Shown one piece after another: positions 7,629 to 16,083 of a stretch of 64,000 bases of DNA. The notes under the pieces were generated by a model. The model was not told the DNA's origin and searched no databases. It saw only the letters and a program-made list of their open reading frames with translations. Numbering within the stretch: the first letter of the stretch is position 1; the number at the start of each line of letters is the position of its first letter. This DNA comes from Streptosporangium sandarakinum. Lineage in GTDB: Bacteria; Actinomycetota; Actinomycetes; Streptosporangiales; Streptosporangiaceae. Where the stretch lies: contig NZ_JACCCO010000002.1 in NCBI RefSeq assembly GCF_013409935.1, forward strand, positions 1,178,001-1,242,000, in the 5' to 3' direction. The translations under genes and the position numbers were made by a program.

Positions 7629-10535
7629 TCAGGAGCCGCCGAAGACGTGGTCCACCAGCCGGCCGGTCGCCTTGCCGTCGTCGCGGGGCGCGTAGGTGCG
7701 GCGGAACCGCTCGTAGCGGTCGGCGTGCGCGGCGGCCACCTCGTCGATCGTCCGCAGCGCCTCGATCACCTCGGCGGCGGTCGTCAGCATCGGCCCGGGG
7801 ACCTCGGCCGCGAGGTCGAGGTACAGGCCCCGCTTGGCCGAGTAGCGCTGCGCGTCGTAGGTGAAGAAGAGCATGGGCCGGCCGGTCGCGGCGAAGTCGA
7901 ACATGATGGCCGAGTAGTCGGTGATCAGCACGTCGGCGATCAACAACAGATCCGTCACTTCCGGATACGTCGTGACGTCCAGCGCGAGATCACGCGGCAC
8001 GTTCGGGGCCGCCTGCATCGGGTGTCCCCTGACCAGGAACGTGTGGCCCGCCCCGAGGACCCGCCGCGCCTCGGCGAGGTTCAGCTTCACCGAGGCGTTC
8101 CTGCGGTCGTAGTCGCGGAAGGTCGGCGCGTAGAGCACCACGGTGGAGCCCTCGGCGACGCCCAGCTCGCGCCGCACCCGCGCGGCGATCTCGTCCCGGT
8201 CGGGGGACGACAGCACGTCGTTGCGCGGGTAACCGCTCTCCAGGACCTCCCCGCGGTAGCCGAACGCCTTGCGCAGGATCGGGGTGGCCCACGGGCTCTG
8301 GGAGACCAGCAGGTCCCAGCCGCGCACCTCGGCCGCCTGGCGGTGCCAGGCCGGCGGCTTCGGGTCGCGCGACATGTGCGGCAGGTCGTTGCCCAGGCGC
8401 TTGAGCGGGCTGCCGTGCCAGGTCTGCACGACCGTCTGGTCCTCGCGGGCCCGGAACCACGGCGGCAGGAAGCCGTTGGCCACGATGTACCGCGAGCGGG
8501 CGAGCGCCGCGTAGTGCTCGCGGCTGCCGGAGCGGACCACCGTCGGGCGGATGTCCGGGCCGAAGCCCAGCTCGGCCGACCCCGGCGGGACGAACGCGCC
8601 GTCCTTGACCACCCAGATGTGCTCGCGGTCGTCGCCGCGCCGTACGCGCTCCTCGTAGACCGCGCGGACGTTGCCCTCGTACTGGCGGCCGTCGTAGGAG
8701 ACGTAGACGGTCGCGTCGGTCGTCTCCATGGCCCGCTGGGCAGGGTAGAACGTGCGCTGCAGCGCGTACAGGCCGCCGGCGCCCTTCTCGTCGTCGGGCA
8801 CGTGCTCGGCGACGGTCAGCACGGGCACGTCGAACCGGGTGGAGACCAGGCGGTACTCCCGCCCGTCGCGGACCTTCGTCTCCTCGTCCAGCGAGTCGAG
8901 GAGGGCGTGGTCGACGCGGACCGGCACGATCTTCCCGCCGGGGTCGCGGACCGCCATGCTCCAGGTGCCGCTCGCCAGCGGGACGGTCCCGGCGAAGCGC
9001 GGCATCGCGGCGGGCGCGAACCGCGCCGTGAAGCGTTCGCCGTCGCGCTCCAGCGGCACGGTGTGGATGAGGCCGGTGCGGTGCTTGAGGCTCAGCTCGA
9101 CCTCGCCGGGGGCGGCGGGATAGGAGCCGGCGAGGGTGAGCGTGCCGTCCGCGGCCCAGGCCGCCTCGGAGATGACGGGGCGGACGCGCTGGGCGGAGAC
9201 CGACACGCGGTCGCGCCGGTCGCCCAGCACGGTGATCTCCCGCTCGCCGATCACCGAGCGGCTCTCCGCGGCGCCGCCCAGCATGACGGGGGCCGCGGGC
9301 TCGCCCTTGGGCTCGACCCAGAGCCTGCCGCCGTCGCGCTCCTGCAGCAGGGAAGGTACGGCGAGCGGCACGACGACGTCGGTGCCGCCCTCGACGGGGG
9401 TGAAGTCGGCGGCGATGCGGTGGCCGTCCAGCCGCGCGTTGCCCCTGGCGTGCTGCTTGCCGGGCAGGAAGACCCGCAGCTCCAGCCGGTCGCCGTCCAG
9501 CGTCACCCCGGTCAGCTCGGCCCGGGTGGGCTGCAGCGCGATCTGCAGGGCGCGGTCGGAGGTCCAGACCGGGCGGATCCACCGGCGATGGCCGATGTCC
9601 AGGCCCGCGGGCCGCTCGGTGCGGCCGGTGGAGGGACCGCGCAACAGGCCGACGGCGCGGGCGCCGCGGCTCCAGATCACGATCTCCGCGCGCCACGTCG
9701 TGGTGTCGCGCACGGCGGAGCGGCGGCGCAGCAGCCGCCTGCCGCCGCGCAGCACCGCCCGCGCCCCGGTGCGCCAGCGCAGCGACCAGGGACGCAGCTC
9801 GGCGACGAAGCCGGACCAGTCGTAGTTGCAGCCCGCCTCGGCGGCGCCGTGGGTCGCCGAGGGGTCGAGGACGCGGCGGGTGCGCAGCCGTACGGGCGGC
9901 AGCCAGCGGGGGCCGCGCAGCACGACGGTGGCGCGGTTGAGGCGGGGGCCGCGGACCGACAGGCCCGCGAGGTATGCGTGGCCGGTGATCCGCAGCCGCC
10001 CGTCGGACCAGGAGATGTCCTCGATCCGGGTGATCGGGACGAGGTCGGCGGCGCGCAACCGGAACATGCTCTCCGGGAGCTCGTCCTGGAACGGCAGGTC
10101 GGCGTACCAGCGCATCTTCCTGCGGACCCGGCGGGACGGCTCGGCGGCGGCCGTGACGATCTTCTGCAGCGCGTCACCCTCGACGAGGTCGTCCGCCTCG
10201 CGGGTGTCGACCAGGTGGAAGGCGATCCTGCGCGCCACCGGCAGGTCGCGCTTGACCTTGGCGTCCACCCCGGCGAGGTACGGCTTGACGAGGGTGACGA
10301 ACTCGCGCCTGCGGGCGGTGCCGCGCTTGACCGCGAGGTCCAGCCGGGTGCCGAGCGGGCCCGCCAGAACCTCGGCGTCGAACCGGCGGCGCTGGGCGGG
10401 CGTGAGCCCTTCGGCGAGCACCGCCGCCATCATCGATTCCAGGGGCTCCCCGCGGTCGCAGAGGTCCTGGACGACTTTCAGGCGGTCGGCGACGGAATCG
10501 CCGCCTGCCCGCACGGGTGTGACGCCGGTGGCCAT
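7629..10535 (-). CDS. CDP-glycerol:poly(glycerophosphate) glycerophosphotransferase family protein
   Basis: Predicted to add glycerol-phosphate units from CDP-glycerol to a wall polymer at the inner face of the membrane (teichoic acid synthesis). The C-terminal third is a typical Glyphos_transf domain: TWHGSPLKRLGND near residues 703-715 (catalytic HG motif), GYPRNDVL, YAPTFRDY, and TDYSAIMFDFAATGRP near 870 (DYSS-like motif). The preceding 600 residues are beta-rich and Arg-rich, as in the long actinobacterial members, and no membrane segment is evident. At 968 residues it is longer than the Bacillus TagF type. The start ATG at 10535 has no clear RBS. It sits alone upstream of adnAB with a 200-base gap, so its other pathway genes must be elsewhere. 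Substrate specificity (glycerol versus ribitol) cannot be told. Confidence 0.85.
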   Translation of the reverse strand: MATGVTPVRAGGDSVADRLKVVQDLCDRGEPLESMMAAVLAEGLTPAQRRRFDAEVLAGPLGTRLDLAVKRGTARRREFVTLVKPYLAGVDAKVKRDLPVARRIAFHLVDTREADDLVEGDALQKIVTAAAEPSRRVRRKMRWYADLPFQDELPESMFRLRAADLVPITRIEDISWSDGRLRITGHAYLAGLSVRGPRLNRATVVLRGPRWLPPVRLRTRRVLDPSATHGAAEAGCNYDWSGFVAELRPWSLRWRTGARAVLRGGRRLLRRRSAVRDTTTWRAEIVIWSRGARAVGLLRGPSTGRTERPAGLDIGHRRWIRPVWTSDRALQIALQPTRAELTGVTLDGDRLELRVFLPGKQHARGNARLDGHRIAADFTPVEGGTDVVVPLAVPSLLQERDGGRLWVEPKGEPAAPVMLGGAAESRSVIGEREITVLGDRRDRVSVSAQRVRPVISEAAWAADGTLTLAGSYPAAPGEVELSLKHRTGLIHTVPLERDGERFTARFAPAAMPRFAGTVPLASGTWSMAVRDPGGKIVPVRVDHALLDSLDEETKVRDGREYRLVSTRFDVPVLTVAEHVPDDEKGAGGLYALQRTFYPAQRAMETTDATVYVSYDGRQYEGNVRAVYEERVRRGDDREHIWVVKDGAFVPPGSAELGFGPDIRPTVVRSGSREHYAALARSRYIVANGFLPPWFRAREDQTVVQTWHGSPLKRLGNDLPHMSRDPKPPAWHRQAAEVRGWDLLVSQSPWATPILRKAFGYRGEVLESGYPRNDVLSSPDRDEIAARVRRELGVAEGSTVVLYAPTFRDYDRRNASVKLNLAEARRVLGAGHTFLVRGHPMQAAPNVPRDLALDVTTYPEVTDLLLIADVLITDYSAIMFDFAATGRPMLFFTYDAQRYSAKRGLYLDLAAEVPGPMLTTAAEVIEALRTIDEVAAAHADRYERFRRTYAPRDDGKATGRLVDHVFGGS

Positions 10536-10603
10536 GGGGGGGAGGCACCGCCTTTCGGACAGATCGCTGTCCTACGCCATCGTAGTGGGCCCGCGGACGT
10601 CGA

Positions 10604-10924
10604 TTACGCCCGGTTTCTGGGTGTGCCGTCCCATCTGGCCGCGCGGATGTCGGCGCGGGAACCCCGCAGCGGGGTGTCCTCCCGGTGCCAGTGCTCCAGG
10701 CACCGCCGCTCGTGGCCCGGCGGCGGGGTGCCGTCGGCGTGCACGACGCGCCACCAGGGCACGCCGCCGCCCCACAGGGACATCACCCGGCCGACCTGCC
10801 GGGGACCGCCCTCGCCGAGGTACTCGGCGATGTCGCCGTAGGACATGACCATCCCCGGCGGGATGCGCTCGACCAGGTCGAGAACCCGCTCGGCGTACGG
10901 TGTCGGGTGGCCTACCGGCTCCAT
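10604..10924 (-). CDS. Alkyltransferase-like (ATL) DNA repair protein
   Basis: A 106-residue MGMT DNA-binding-domain protein. ATL proteins bind O6-alkylguanine and flag it for nucleotide excision repair but cannot transfer the alkyl group. Seen: RIPPGMVMSYGDIAEYLG (winged helix and Tyr finger), GRVMSLW, and PWWRVV at about residues 56-61, where the catalytic Cys of the PCHRV motif of true methyltransferases is Trp, as in several known ATLs. The length is a single C-terminal domain, as expected. The start ATG at 10924 overlaps the end of the upstream gene by 13 bases, indicating translational coupling. It corresponds to the Rv3204 position in the mycobacterial block. Confidence 0.88.
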   Translation of the reverse strand: MEPVGHPTPYAERVLDLVERIPPGMVMSYGDIAEYLGEGGPRQVGRVMSLWGGGVPWWRVVHADGTPPPGHERRCLEHWHREDTPLRGSRADIRAARWDGTPRNRA

Positions 10925-11280
10925 GCGGCCGGTCCGGCGGCCAGGATCTCGTCGACCTTGCCGAACTCGTACGACGCCGAGCCGTTCAGCTGTTCCAGAC
11001 GGCCCTCGCGGATCGCGTAGGTCTCGCCGTCCTCGCCGACCAGGCTGGCGTTCAGCAGCGTCGAGACCCGGGCGAGCTGGGCCACGTGCCAGTCGGACCC
11101 GGGCGCGCCGGACAGGCCGCCGTTCCAGACCGCGACGGCGTGCAGACCGTCGGCGTGGCGGGCCATGACCTCGCCTGTCTCCTGTGAACCGCGGAACTCG
11201 AACCCCGCCTGCCCCAGCACAGTCGCGAGTTCCGCGAAGGCGAGAGGCGCCGGGCGCTCCACGCGCAACTCGTACCCCAT
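10912..11280 (-). CDS. Conserved hypothetical protein (122 aa), coupled to ATL gene
   Basis: Not recognised as a named family. The start ATG at 11280 (MGYELRVERP) was chosen because the upstream extension is low-complexity and the protein becomes well formed from here. The protein is soluble with no signal or membrane segment. It has a pattern GFEFRGSQETGEVMARHADG in the first half, then ELAT/QLARVSTLLNASLVGEDGETY, an alternating helix-strand look. The stop overlaps the ATL start by 13 bases, so the two are co-translated. Position suggests the Rv3205c-like slot next to moeZ in mycobacteria (inference from gene order, not from sequence comparison). Confidence 0.72.
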   Translation of the reverse strand: MGYELRVERPAPLAFAELATVLGQAGFEFRGSQETGEVMARHADGLHAVAVWNGGLSGAPGSDWHVAQLARVSTLLNASLVGEDGETYAIREGRLEQLNGSASYEFGKVDEILAAGPAAWSR

Positions 11281-11411
11281 GAGGGGCGACCCTAGCGAAC
11301 CTTTGATCGCCTTCGTGCCGGAGATCCGAAGATCGGACCGCGCCGCACCCGAAGAGTGTCCGAACGGTGTCCAAACCGCGTTCGAATCGAGTTCGAACCG
11401 TCCCCGCGGAC

Positions 11412-12698
11412 TCATCCCTCCGGCCCGCGCCGCGGTCCCGGCCACAGCGGCCGGCGCCGCCGCCGGAGGCCGCCCGGTTCTCCGCCGCCGCGCGGGCCGG
11501 ACGGCGCGGGACGCCGGTTGAGCGCCACCGCGGCCCCGGCGAAGGCCAGCACCCCGGTCAGCAGGCCGGTGCCGTACAGCCACAGGCGCAGCGGGTCCGG
11601 GCCGGGCCGTTCCGGCGGCGGGGCCGGCGCGCCTGCCCCGAAGTGCCCGCCCGGGGGTTCCCCGGGCCCGGACCGGGCGCCCGCCAGCTCCCCGGCCTTG
11701 GCCAGCGCCGCCGCGGCGTCGACCATGCCGAACCCGACGTGGTCGTCGTATCCGGCGGCGGGCGGGGAGGTGGCGGTGGAGGTCAGGGCCCGCGACACGA
11801 GATAGGGCGGCAGATCCGGATATTTCGCTTTTATCAGCGCGGCGACCCCGGCCACCAGCGCGGTCGCCGCACTGGTCCCCTCCGACGTGCCGTACCCGCC
11901 GCCCGGGAGCGTCACCGGCACGCCCACCCCCGGCGCGGCGACCATGACCGACAGGTTGTCGCTGCTGAACGGCGCCGGCTCGCCGCGGGCGTCGACCGCG
12001 CCCACCCCGATGACCCCGGAGTATCCGGCCGGGAAGCTCCAGAAGGAGGTGCCGTGGCTCGCGGTGTAGGCCGAGCCGCCGTCGTTCCCGGCCGCCGCGA
12101 CCAGCACCACGCCCCGCGACAGCGCGTAGGAGACCGCCTCGCGCTCGGCCCGGTGCGGCCCGTAGGCGCCCAGCGACATGCTGACGACCTTGGCCCCGTG
12201 GTCGGCGGCGTAGCGGATCGCGCGGGCCAGCGGGCTGTCGGCGCCCTGCCGCCGCTCCACCCTGGGCGGCGCGGCGCCGATCCCGCCTTCACCGCCCTCG
12301 TCCTCGCGCGGCACCAGCGGCAGGGAGAGGATCCCGGCCTCCGGCGCGACGCCGAGCAGGCCGCCGTCGCCCTTGCCCGCCCCGGCGATGAGCGAGGCCA
12401 TCGCGGTGCCGTGCATGCCCGGCGCGGAACCGCCCGGGAGCGCGCTCTCGGCGAATCCCATGTCGGGCCCGGAGACGACCCTGCCGCGCAGCTCGGCGAC
12501 CCCGGCGTCCACCGCGCTGTCCACCACGGCGACGGTGACCCCCACGCCCCGGGTGACCTTCCACGCCTGCTCGACGTCGAGCGCCCGCAGCACCCAGCGC
12601 TGGTCCTGGCGCACGTCCGCGGCGGCCGGCGGCGCGGGGACCAGCAGGAAGAGCGCGGCCAGGGCGCCCGCCGCCCGCGGCAGGCCCCGCCTCAGCAC
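11412..12698 (-). CDS. Mycosin-type S8 serine protease, copy 1 (membrane-anchored subtilase)
   Basis: Subtilisin-family protease facing outside the membrane. After an N-terminal hydrophobic signal (AAGALAALFLLVPAPPAAA, about residues 9-27) come the catalytic Asp in VTVAVVDSAVD, His in GMHGTAMASLIAG, oxyanion Asn in VAAAGNDGG and Ser in GTSAATALVAG. A C-terminal transmembrane helix (WLYGTGLLTGVLAFAGAAV) and a basic tail complete the mycosin topology. The start GTG at 12698 lies inside the stop region of the upstream gene as GTGCTGA, so translation is coupled. Mycosins normally serve type VII (ESX) secretion, but no EccB/C/D/E or WXG100 gene is in the window, so the substrate is unknown. Confidence 0.88.
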   Translation of the reverse strand: MLRRGLPRAAGALAALFLLVPAPPAAADVRQDQRWVLRALDVEQAWKVTRGVGVTVAVVDSAVDAGVAELRGRVVSGPDMGFAESALPGGSAPGMHGTAMASLIAGAGKGDGGLLGVAPEAGILSLPLVPREDEGGEGGIGAAPPRVERRQGADSPLARAIRYAADHGAKVVSMSLGAYGPHRAEREAVSYALSRGVVLVAAAGNDGGSAYTASHGTSFWSFPAGYSGVIGVGAVDARGEPAPFSSDNLSVMVAAPGVGVPVTLPGGGYGTSEGTSAATALVAGVAALIKAKYPDLPPYLVSRALTSTATSPPAAGYDDHVGFGMVDAAAALAKAGELAGARSGPGEPPGGHFGAGAPAPPPERPGPDPLRLWLYGTGLLTGVLAFAGAAVALNRRPAPSGPRGGGEPGGLRRRRRPLWPGPRRGPEG

Positions 12699-13636
12699 AC
12701 GTTCCCCTGGGTGCACCGGGGCACGGCGCTGGGCTCGTCGCCCAGCGCCCGGGCGATGCGCCCGGCGACCGACTGCGCCACCGGCCACAGCTCGCTGTGC
12801 AGGATCTCCTCCGGCGCGACCGCCTCGCGGGTGCGCCCGTCGGCGTACCCCGCGGTGAAGAACACGATGTAGGGGCCGACCCCGATCCAGGCGTTGCGCT
12901 GACGCTGGGCCGCGCCGAACAGGGCGCTCGCCGTACCGGGGAACGCCACGGGCCGCACTCCCACCCGATCGTCGACGGCCAGCCGGGAGGTGGCCGCCAT
13001 CCGCCGCTCCTCGTCGCCGAGGACGGCGATGCCGACGGTGACGACGAAGGTCGAGGTCTGGTCGGCGTAGGTGGCCCGCAGCAGCGTGCGGCAGCCCTGC
13101 TCGGCGAGGGTCGTGCCGACCGGGGTGTCGGTGCCGACCCGGCAGGGGACCTCGGGCGCCATGCCGATCCGGCGGGCGTACTGCTGCGCCCCGCCCAGGC
13201 CGACGTACTGCAGCTCGGTGGGGAAGACCAGGGTCGCGGGCCAGGTGCGCCAGCGCCCGGCGATCTCGTCCTTGACGTAGCGGTCCTGCTCGGCGGGGGT
13301 GAGGCGGCGAGACCCGCTCTCGTGGACCAGCCCGGCCGCGCCGACCAGCACGTTGGTCATGGCGATGACCAGGATCACGCCCGCCAGGAGCAGGAAGACC
13401 GCGCGGAACCGCACCCCCTGCTCCAGGGTCGCCCGTACGGCGCGCTCGGCGGCGGCGCGGTCGCGGGACGCGGCCGGCCAGGGGCGGACCCGCCGGGGGA
13501 CGGCGGGGGCGGGGACCCGCCGCGCCCGCGCGGCGCCGGACGCCCGGGAACCGGGCGGCGGCCATCCGCCGCGGGCACCGGACGCCGGGGCCTTCAGGCG
13601 CCGTCGCGGCTCCTGCGAACGCCCGGGCATCGACAT
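12692..13636 (-). CDS. Single-pass membrane protein paired with mycosin 1
   Basis: A family I cannot name. There is an Arg/Pro-rich cytoplasmic N-terminus of about 75 residues, one transmembrane helix (AVFLLLAGVILVIAMTNVLVGAA), then about 210 extracytoplasmic residues. Landmarks shared with the second cassette's partner are RWRTWPATLVFPTELQY, a Cys pair about 17 residues apart (CRVGT...QGC), ATYADQTSTFVVTVGIAVLG, PGTAS.LFG and GPYIVFFTAGYADGR. The last residue is Cys (CTQGNVC), fixed by the GTGCTGA overlap with the protease start. A start further in (after the Arg-rich stretch) is possible. Probable role: anchor, inhibitor or activator of the adjacent protease (inference). Confidence 0.72.
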   Translation of the reverse strand: MSMPGRSQEPRRRLKAPASGARGGWPPPGSRASGAARARRVPAPAVPRRVRPWPAASRDRAAAERAVRATLEQGVRFRAVFLLLAGVILVIAMTNVLVGAAGLVHESGSRRLTPAEQDRYVKDEIAGRWRTWPATLVFPTELQYVGLGGAQQYARRIGMAPEVPCRVGTDTPVGTTLAEQGCRTLLRATYADQTSTFVVTVGIAVLGDEERRMAATSRLAVDDRVGVRPVAFPGTASALFGAAQRQRNAWIGVGPYIVFFTAGYADGRTREAVAPEEILHSELWPVAQSVAGRIARALGDEPSAVPRCTQGNVC

Positions 13637-13668
13637 ACTTCGATGCTACGTCGCCGGGCTCCGCCGCC

Positions 13669-15096
13669 CTATGCCTCCCCGCCGCCCGGGGCGGACCGCG
13701 TGTCCCCGCTGTCCGGAATCGGCCACGCGCCGCCGTTCTCCGACGCGGTACGGATGTCCGCGCCGCCGCTCTCCGGCGCGGTACGGGTGATCGCGCCGTC
13801 CGGGATCGGCCCGGCGGCCCGGCGGCGGCGTGCGGCGCGGGCGGAGACGGCGAGCACCGCCAGGGACGCCACGGCCCCCAGTCCCGCGGCCCCGGCGATC
13901 CCCCCGTACAGGTTGATCATGTCCCGGTCCCGCCGTACGACCTGCACCGGTCCGGCCGCCCGGCCGACCGGGCTCGCGGGGTCCTGGAGCGCGCCCGCCC
14001 GGGCGGTCAGGGTGTGGCGGTGGATCCTGGCGGCCTCGGCCAGCGCCCGGGAGGCGTTGACCACCCCGAACCCCAGGCCGGTGTCGTAGCCGCCGCTCGG
14101 CCGCCGGGTGGCTCCGGCGGTGAGCGCCTGCGCCACCAGCGCGGGCGACATACGCGGATATTTCGCCTTTATGAGGGCGGCTACCCCCGACACCAGCGCC
14201 GCCGCCTGCGAGGTTCCCCTGCCCACCCAGTACTCGTCGCCGGGTCCCGCGCCGAGGACGTCCACGCCGGGCGCGGCCAGCAGCACCGAAGGGTTGCGGT
14301 TGGAGAAGAACGCCCGGCGCAGCTTCCGGTCCGCCGCGGCGACCGAGACGACCCCGGGGAAGGCGGCCGGGTAGGAGTAGGGGGCGTAGCCCGTCCCCGC
14401 GGACTTCCGGGCCCCGTCGTTGCCCGCGGCGGCGACCAGCACGACCCCCTTGGAGATCGCATAGCGGATCGCCGCCCGCTCCTCCTTCGTCGCCAGTTCC
14501 TTGGAGATCGACATGTTGATCACGTCGGCGCCGTGGTCCACGGCGTACCGGACGCCCCTGGCGACCACGTTCTCGAACCGCGTGGCGGTGTTGAACCGCC
14601 GGAAGCCCGGCTCCTCGTCCTCCAGGATCATCCGCACCGACAGCACCTCGGCCTCCGGCGCGACGCCGACGACCCCGTCGGCGCCGCCCGGGCCGTGCCC
14701 GTGCCCGGCGATGAGCGAGGCCATGTAGGTGCCGTGCAGCCGCGCGGGGACGACACCCGGCGGGTTGGCGCCCCGGGCGAAGTCCCTGCCCTCCACCACC
14801 GAGCCGGCGAGGTCGCGGTGGGTCGCGTCCACCCCCGAGTCGAGCACCGCGACCGTCACGTTCTCACCCTTGGAGATCCGCCAGGCGTTCGGCAGGTCCA
14901 GCGTCCGCAGCACCGGCTCCTGGGCGGTCCGCACGTCGTCGGCGCGGGCGGCGGTGACGGAGCCCGCCGTACCGGCCACGGCCAGGAGGAACGCCGCGAC
15001 GGCGCGTCCCGGCGCCGGCGTGCTCGTCCGTCTCGGCGCCACCGGAACCGCCGGGGCCGCCGGGACAGCCCGTCCCGGCGCCCCGCGCCTCAGCAC
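13669..15096 (-). CDS. Mycosin-type S8 serine protease, copy 2
   Basis: Paralogue of the protease at 11412-12698 with intact catalytic residues: Asp in VTVAVLDSGVDATH, His in LHGTYMASLIAG, Asn in VAAAGNDGA and Ser in GRGTSQAAALVSG. The N-terminal signal is AVAAFLLAVAGTAGSVTAARA. A C-terminal helix (GGIAGAAGLGAVASLAVLAV) is followed by an Arg cluster and a 50-residue tail rich in PE/SGG, longer than in copy 1. The start is GTG at 15096 inside the GTGCTGA overlap with the upstream gene. The block ALIKAKYP after the Ser motif is shared by both copies, which fits tandem duplication followed by divergence. Confidence 0.88.
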   Translation of the reverse strand: MLRRGAPGRAVPAAPAVPVAPRRTSTPAPGRAVAAFLLAVAGTAGSVTAARADDVRTAQEPVLRTLDLPNAWRISKGENVTVAVLDSGVDATHRDLAGSVVEGRDFARGANPPGVVPARLHGTYMASLIAGHGHGPGGADGVVGVAPEAEVLSVRMILEDEEPGFRRFNTATRFENVVARGVRYAVDHGADVINMSISKELATKEERAAIRYAISKGVVLVAAAGNDGARKSAGTGYAPYSYPAAFPGVVSVAAADRKLRRAFFSNRNPSVLLAAPGVDVLGAGPGDEYWVGRGTSQAAALVSGVAALIKAKYPRMSPALVAQALTAGATRRPSGGYDTGLGFGVVNASRALAEAARIHRHTLTARAGALQDPASPVGRAAGPVQVVRRDRDMINLYGGIAGAAGLGAVASLAVLAVSARAARRRRAAGPIPDGAITRTAPESGGADIRTASENGGAWPIPDSGDTRSAPGGGEA

Positions 15097-15824
15097 CGCC
15101 ACTCCGCCGAGGCGCAGTCGGGCCGCGCGGGCGTGGCGAGGTCGGCGAGGATCCGGTCGGCGATGTCGCCGGCGAAGGCGAACACGGTCGGCCGCTGGGT
15201 CCCGGCCGCGCGGGCGGGCCGGCCGTCCACCTGCCCGAACGTGGCCAGCACCAGGTACGGCCCGGCCCGCCGCACCAGGCCGCCCTGCCGCTCGTCCTGG
15301 CCGAACCGGTCGGTGACGGTGCCGGGGTAGGCCAGCGCCCGCAGGCCCGGCGCCGGACGGCCGCCCCTGGGCAGCGCCGCCTCCGCCGTGGCGGCGCCCC
15401 GCTCCGTCCCGAAGGCCGCGACGCCGACGGTGACGACGATCCCCTGGAGCCCGTCGATGTAGGTGGCGCGCAGGATCCCCCGGCATCCCGCCCGGCGCAG
15501 CGCCCCGTGGAGCCCGGCGTCCACCGCCCGGTCGCACCGGGTCTCCGGTGAGATGCCCACGCGCAGGGCGTTCTCCCGGCCGCCCTGCTCGGCGGCGTAG
15601 CCGACGGACTCGGGGAAGATCCGCCCGGCGGGCCAGGTCTGCCAGCGCCGGGCCAGCTCGCCGAGGGAGGCCCGCTCCAGCTCGGCGGGGGTCGGCCCGC
15701 GGGTGAGCTCGGCCGCCGCGGTGCGCACCGCCACTCCGGCCACGATCACGCAGGTCAGCGTGAGCAGCGAGGCGATGACCAGCGTCGGCCAGGCCCGCCC
15801 TCGCCGATCATGAATCCCGCCCAC
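15090..15824 (-). CDS. Single-pass membrane protein paired with mycosin 2
   Basis: Paralogue of the 314-residue protein at 12692-13636, but without the long cytoplasmic tail: the transmembrane helix (TLVIASLLTLTCVIVAGVAV) starts near residue 14. Shared landmarks are RWQTWPAGRIFPESVGY, a Cys pair 17 residues apart (CDRAVDAGLHGALRRAGC), ATYIDGLQGIVVTVGVAAFG, PGTVTDRFGQ and GPYLVLATFGQVDGR. The C-terminus is CASAEWRC. It is first in the four-gene tandem, which is read 15824 to 11412. Function unknown; the conservation of an extracellular two-Cys domain in both copies suggests a folded, disulphide-bonded partner of the protease. Confidence 0.72.
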   Translation of the reverse strand: MGGIHDRRGRAWPTLVIASLLTLTCVIVAGVAVRTAAAELTRGPTPAELERASLGELARRWQTWPAGRIFPESVGYAAEQGGRENALRVGISPETRCDRAVDAGLHGALRRAGCRGILRATYIDGLQGIVVTVGVAAFGTERGAATAEAALPRGGRPAPGLRALAYPGTVTDRFGQDERQGGLVRRAGPYLVLATFGQVDGRPARAAGTQRPTVFAFAGDIADRILADLATPARPDCASAEWRC

Positions 15825-16083
15825 GCCTTGACCTTAGTGCGGCCGGAAGAATGCGAACCGCCACAAAAAAGTGTGAACCGCCGCGGAGGTCGGCGCGAGT
15901 CACGGTGAGAACCGGTGTGGGACTCCGCGGGCGCCGGCCGGGACCGCCGTGGAACGACGGCCGCCCGGCCGCGCGGGGTGCGCGGCCGGGCGGGCTGTAC
16001 CGGGGTGGCCGCCCGTTCGGCGGCCGGTGGGCCGGGGTCGCCCGCGGTCACCGGGCCGCCGGGCGACGCCGCCCCTCGTTCGA

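Noticed and set aside
7488-10841. Forward open frame of 1117 codons opposite the glycerophosphotransferase
   Set aside because: Antisense shadow of a gene with clear catalytic motifs.
11412-13565. Single large 717-codon leftward frame covering both protease and upstream region
   Set aside because: The 5' part is out of frame with the real membrane-protein gene; the GTG at 12698 is the plausible protease start.
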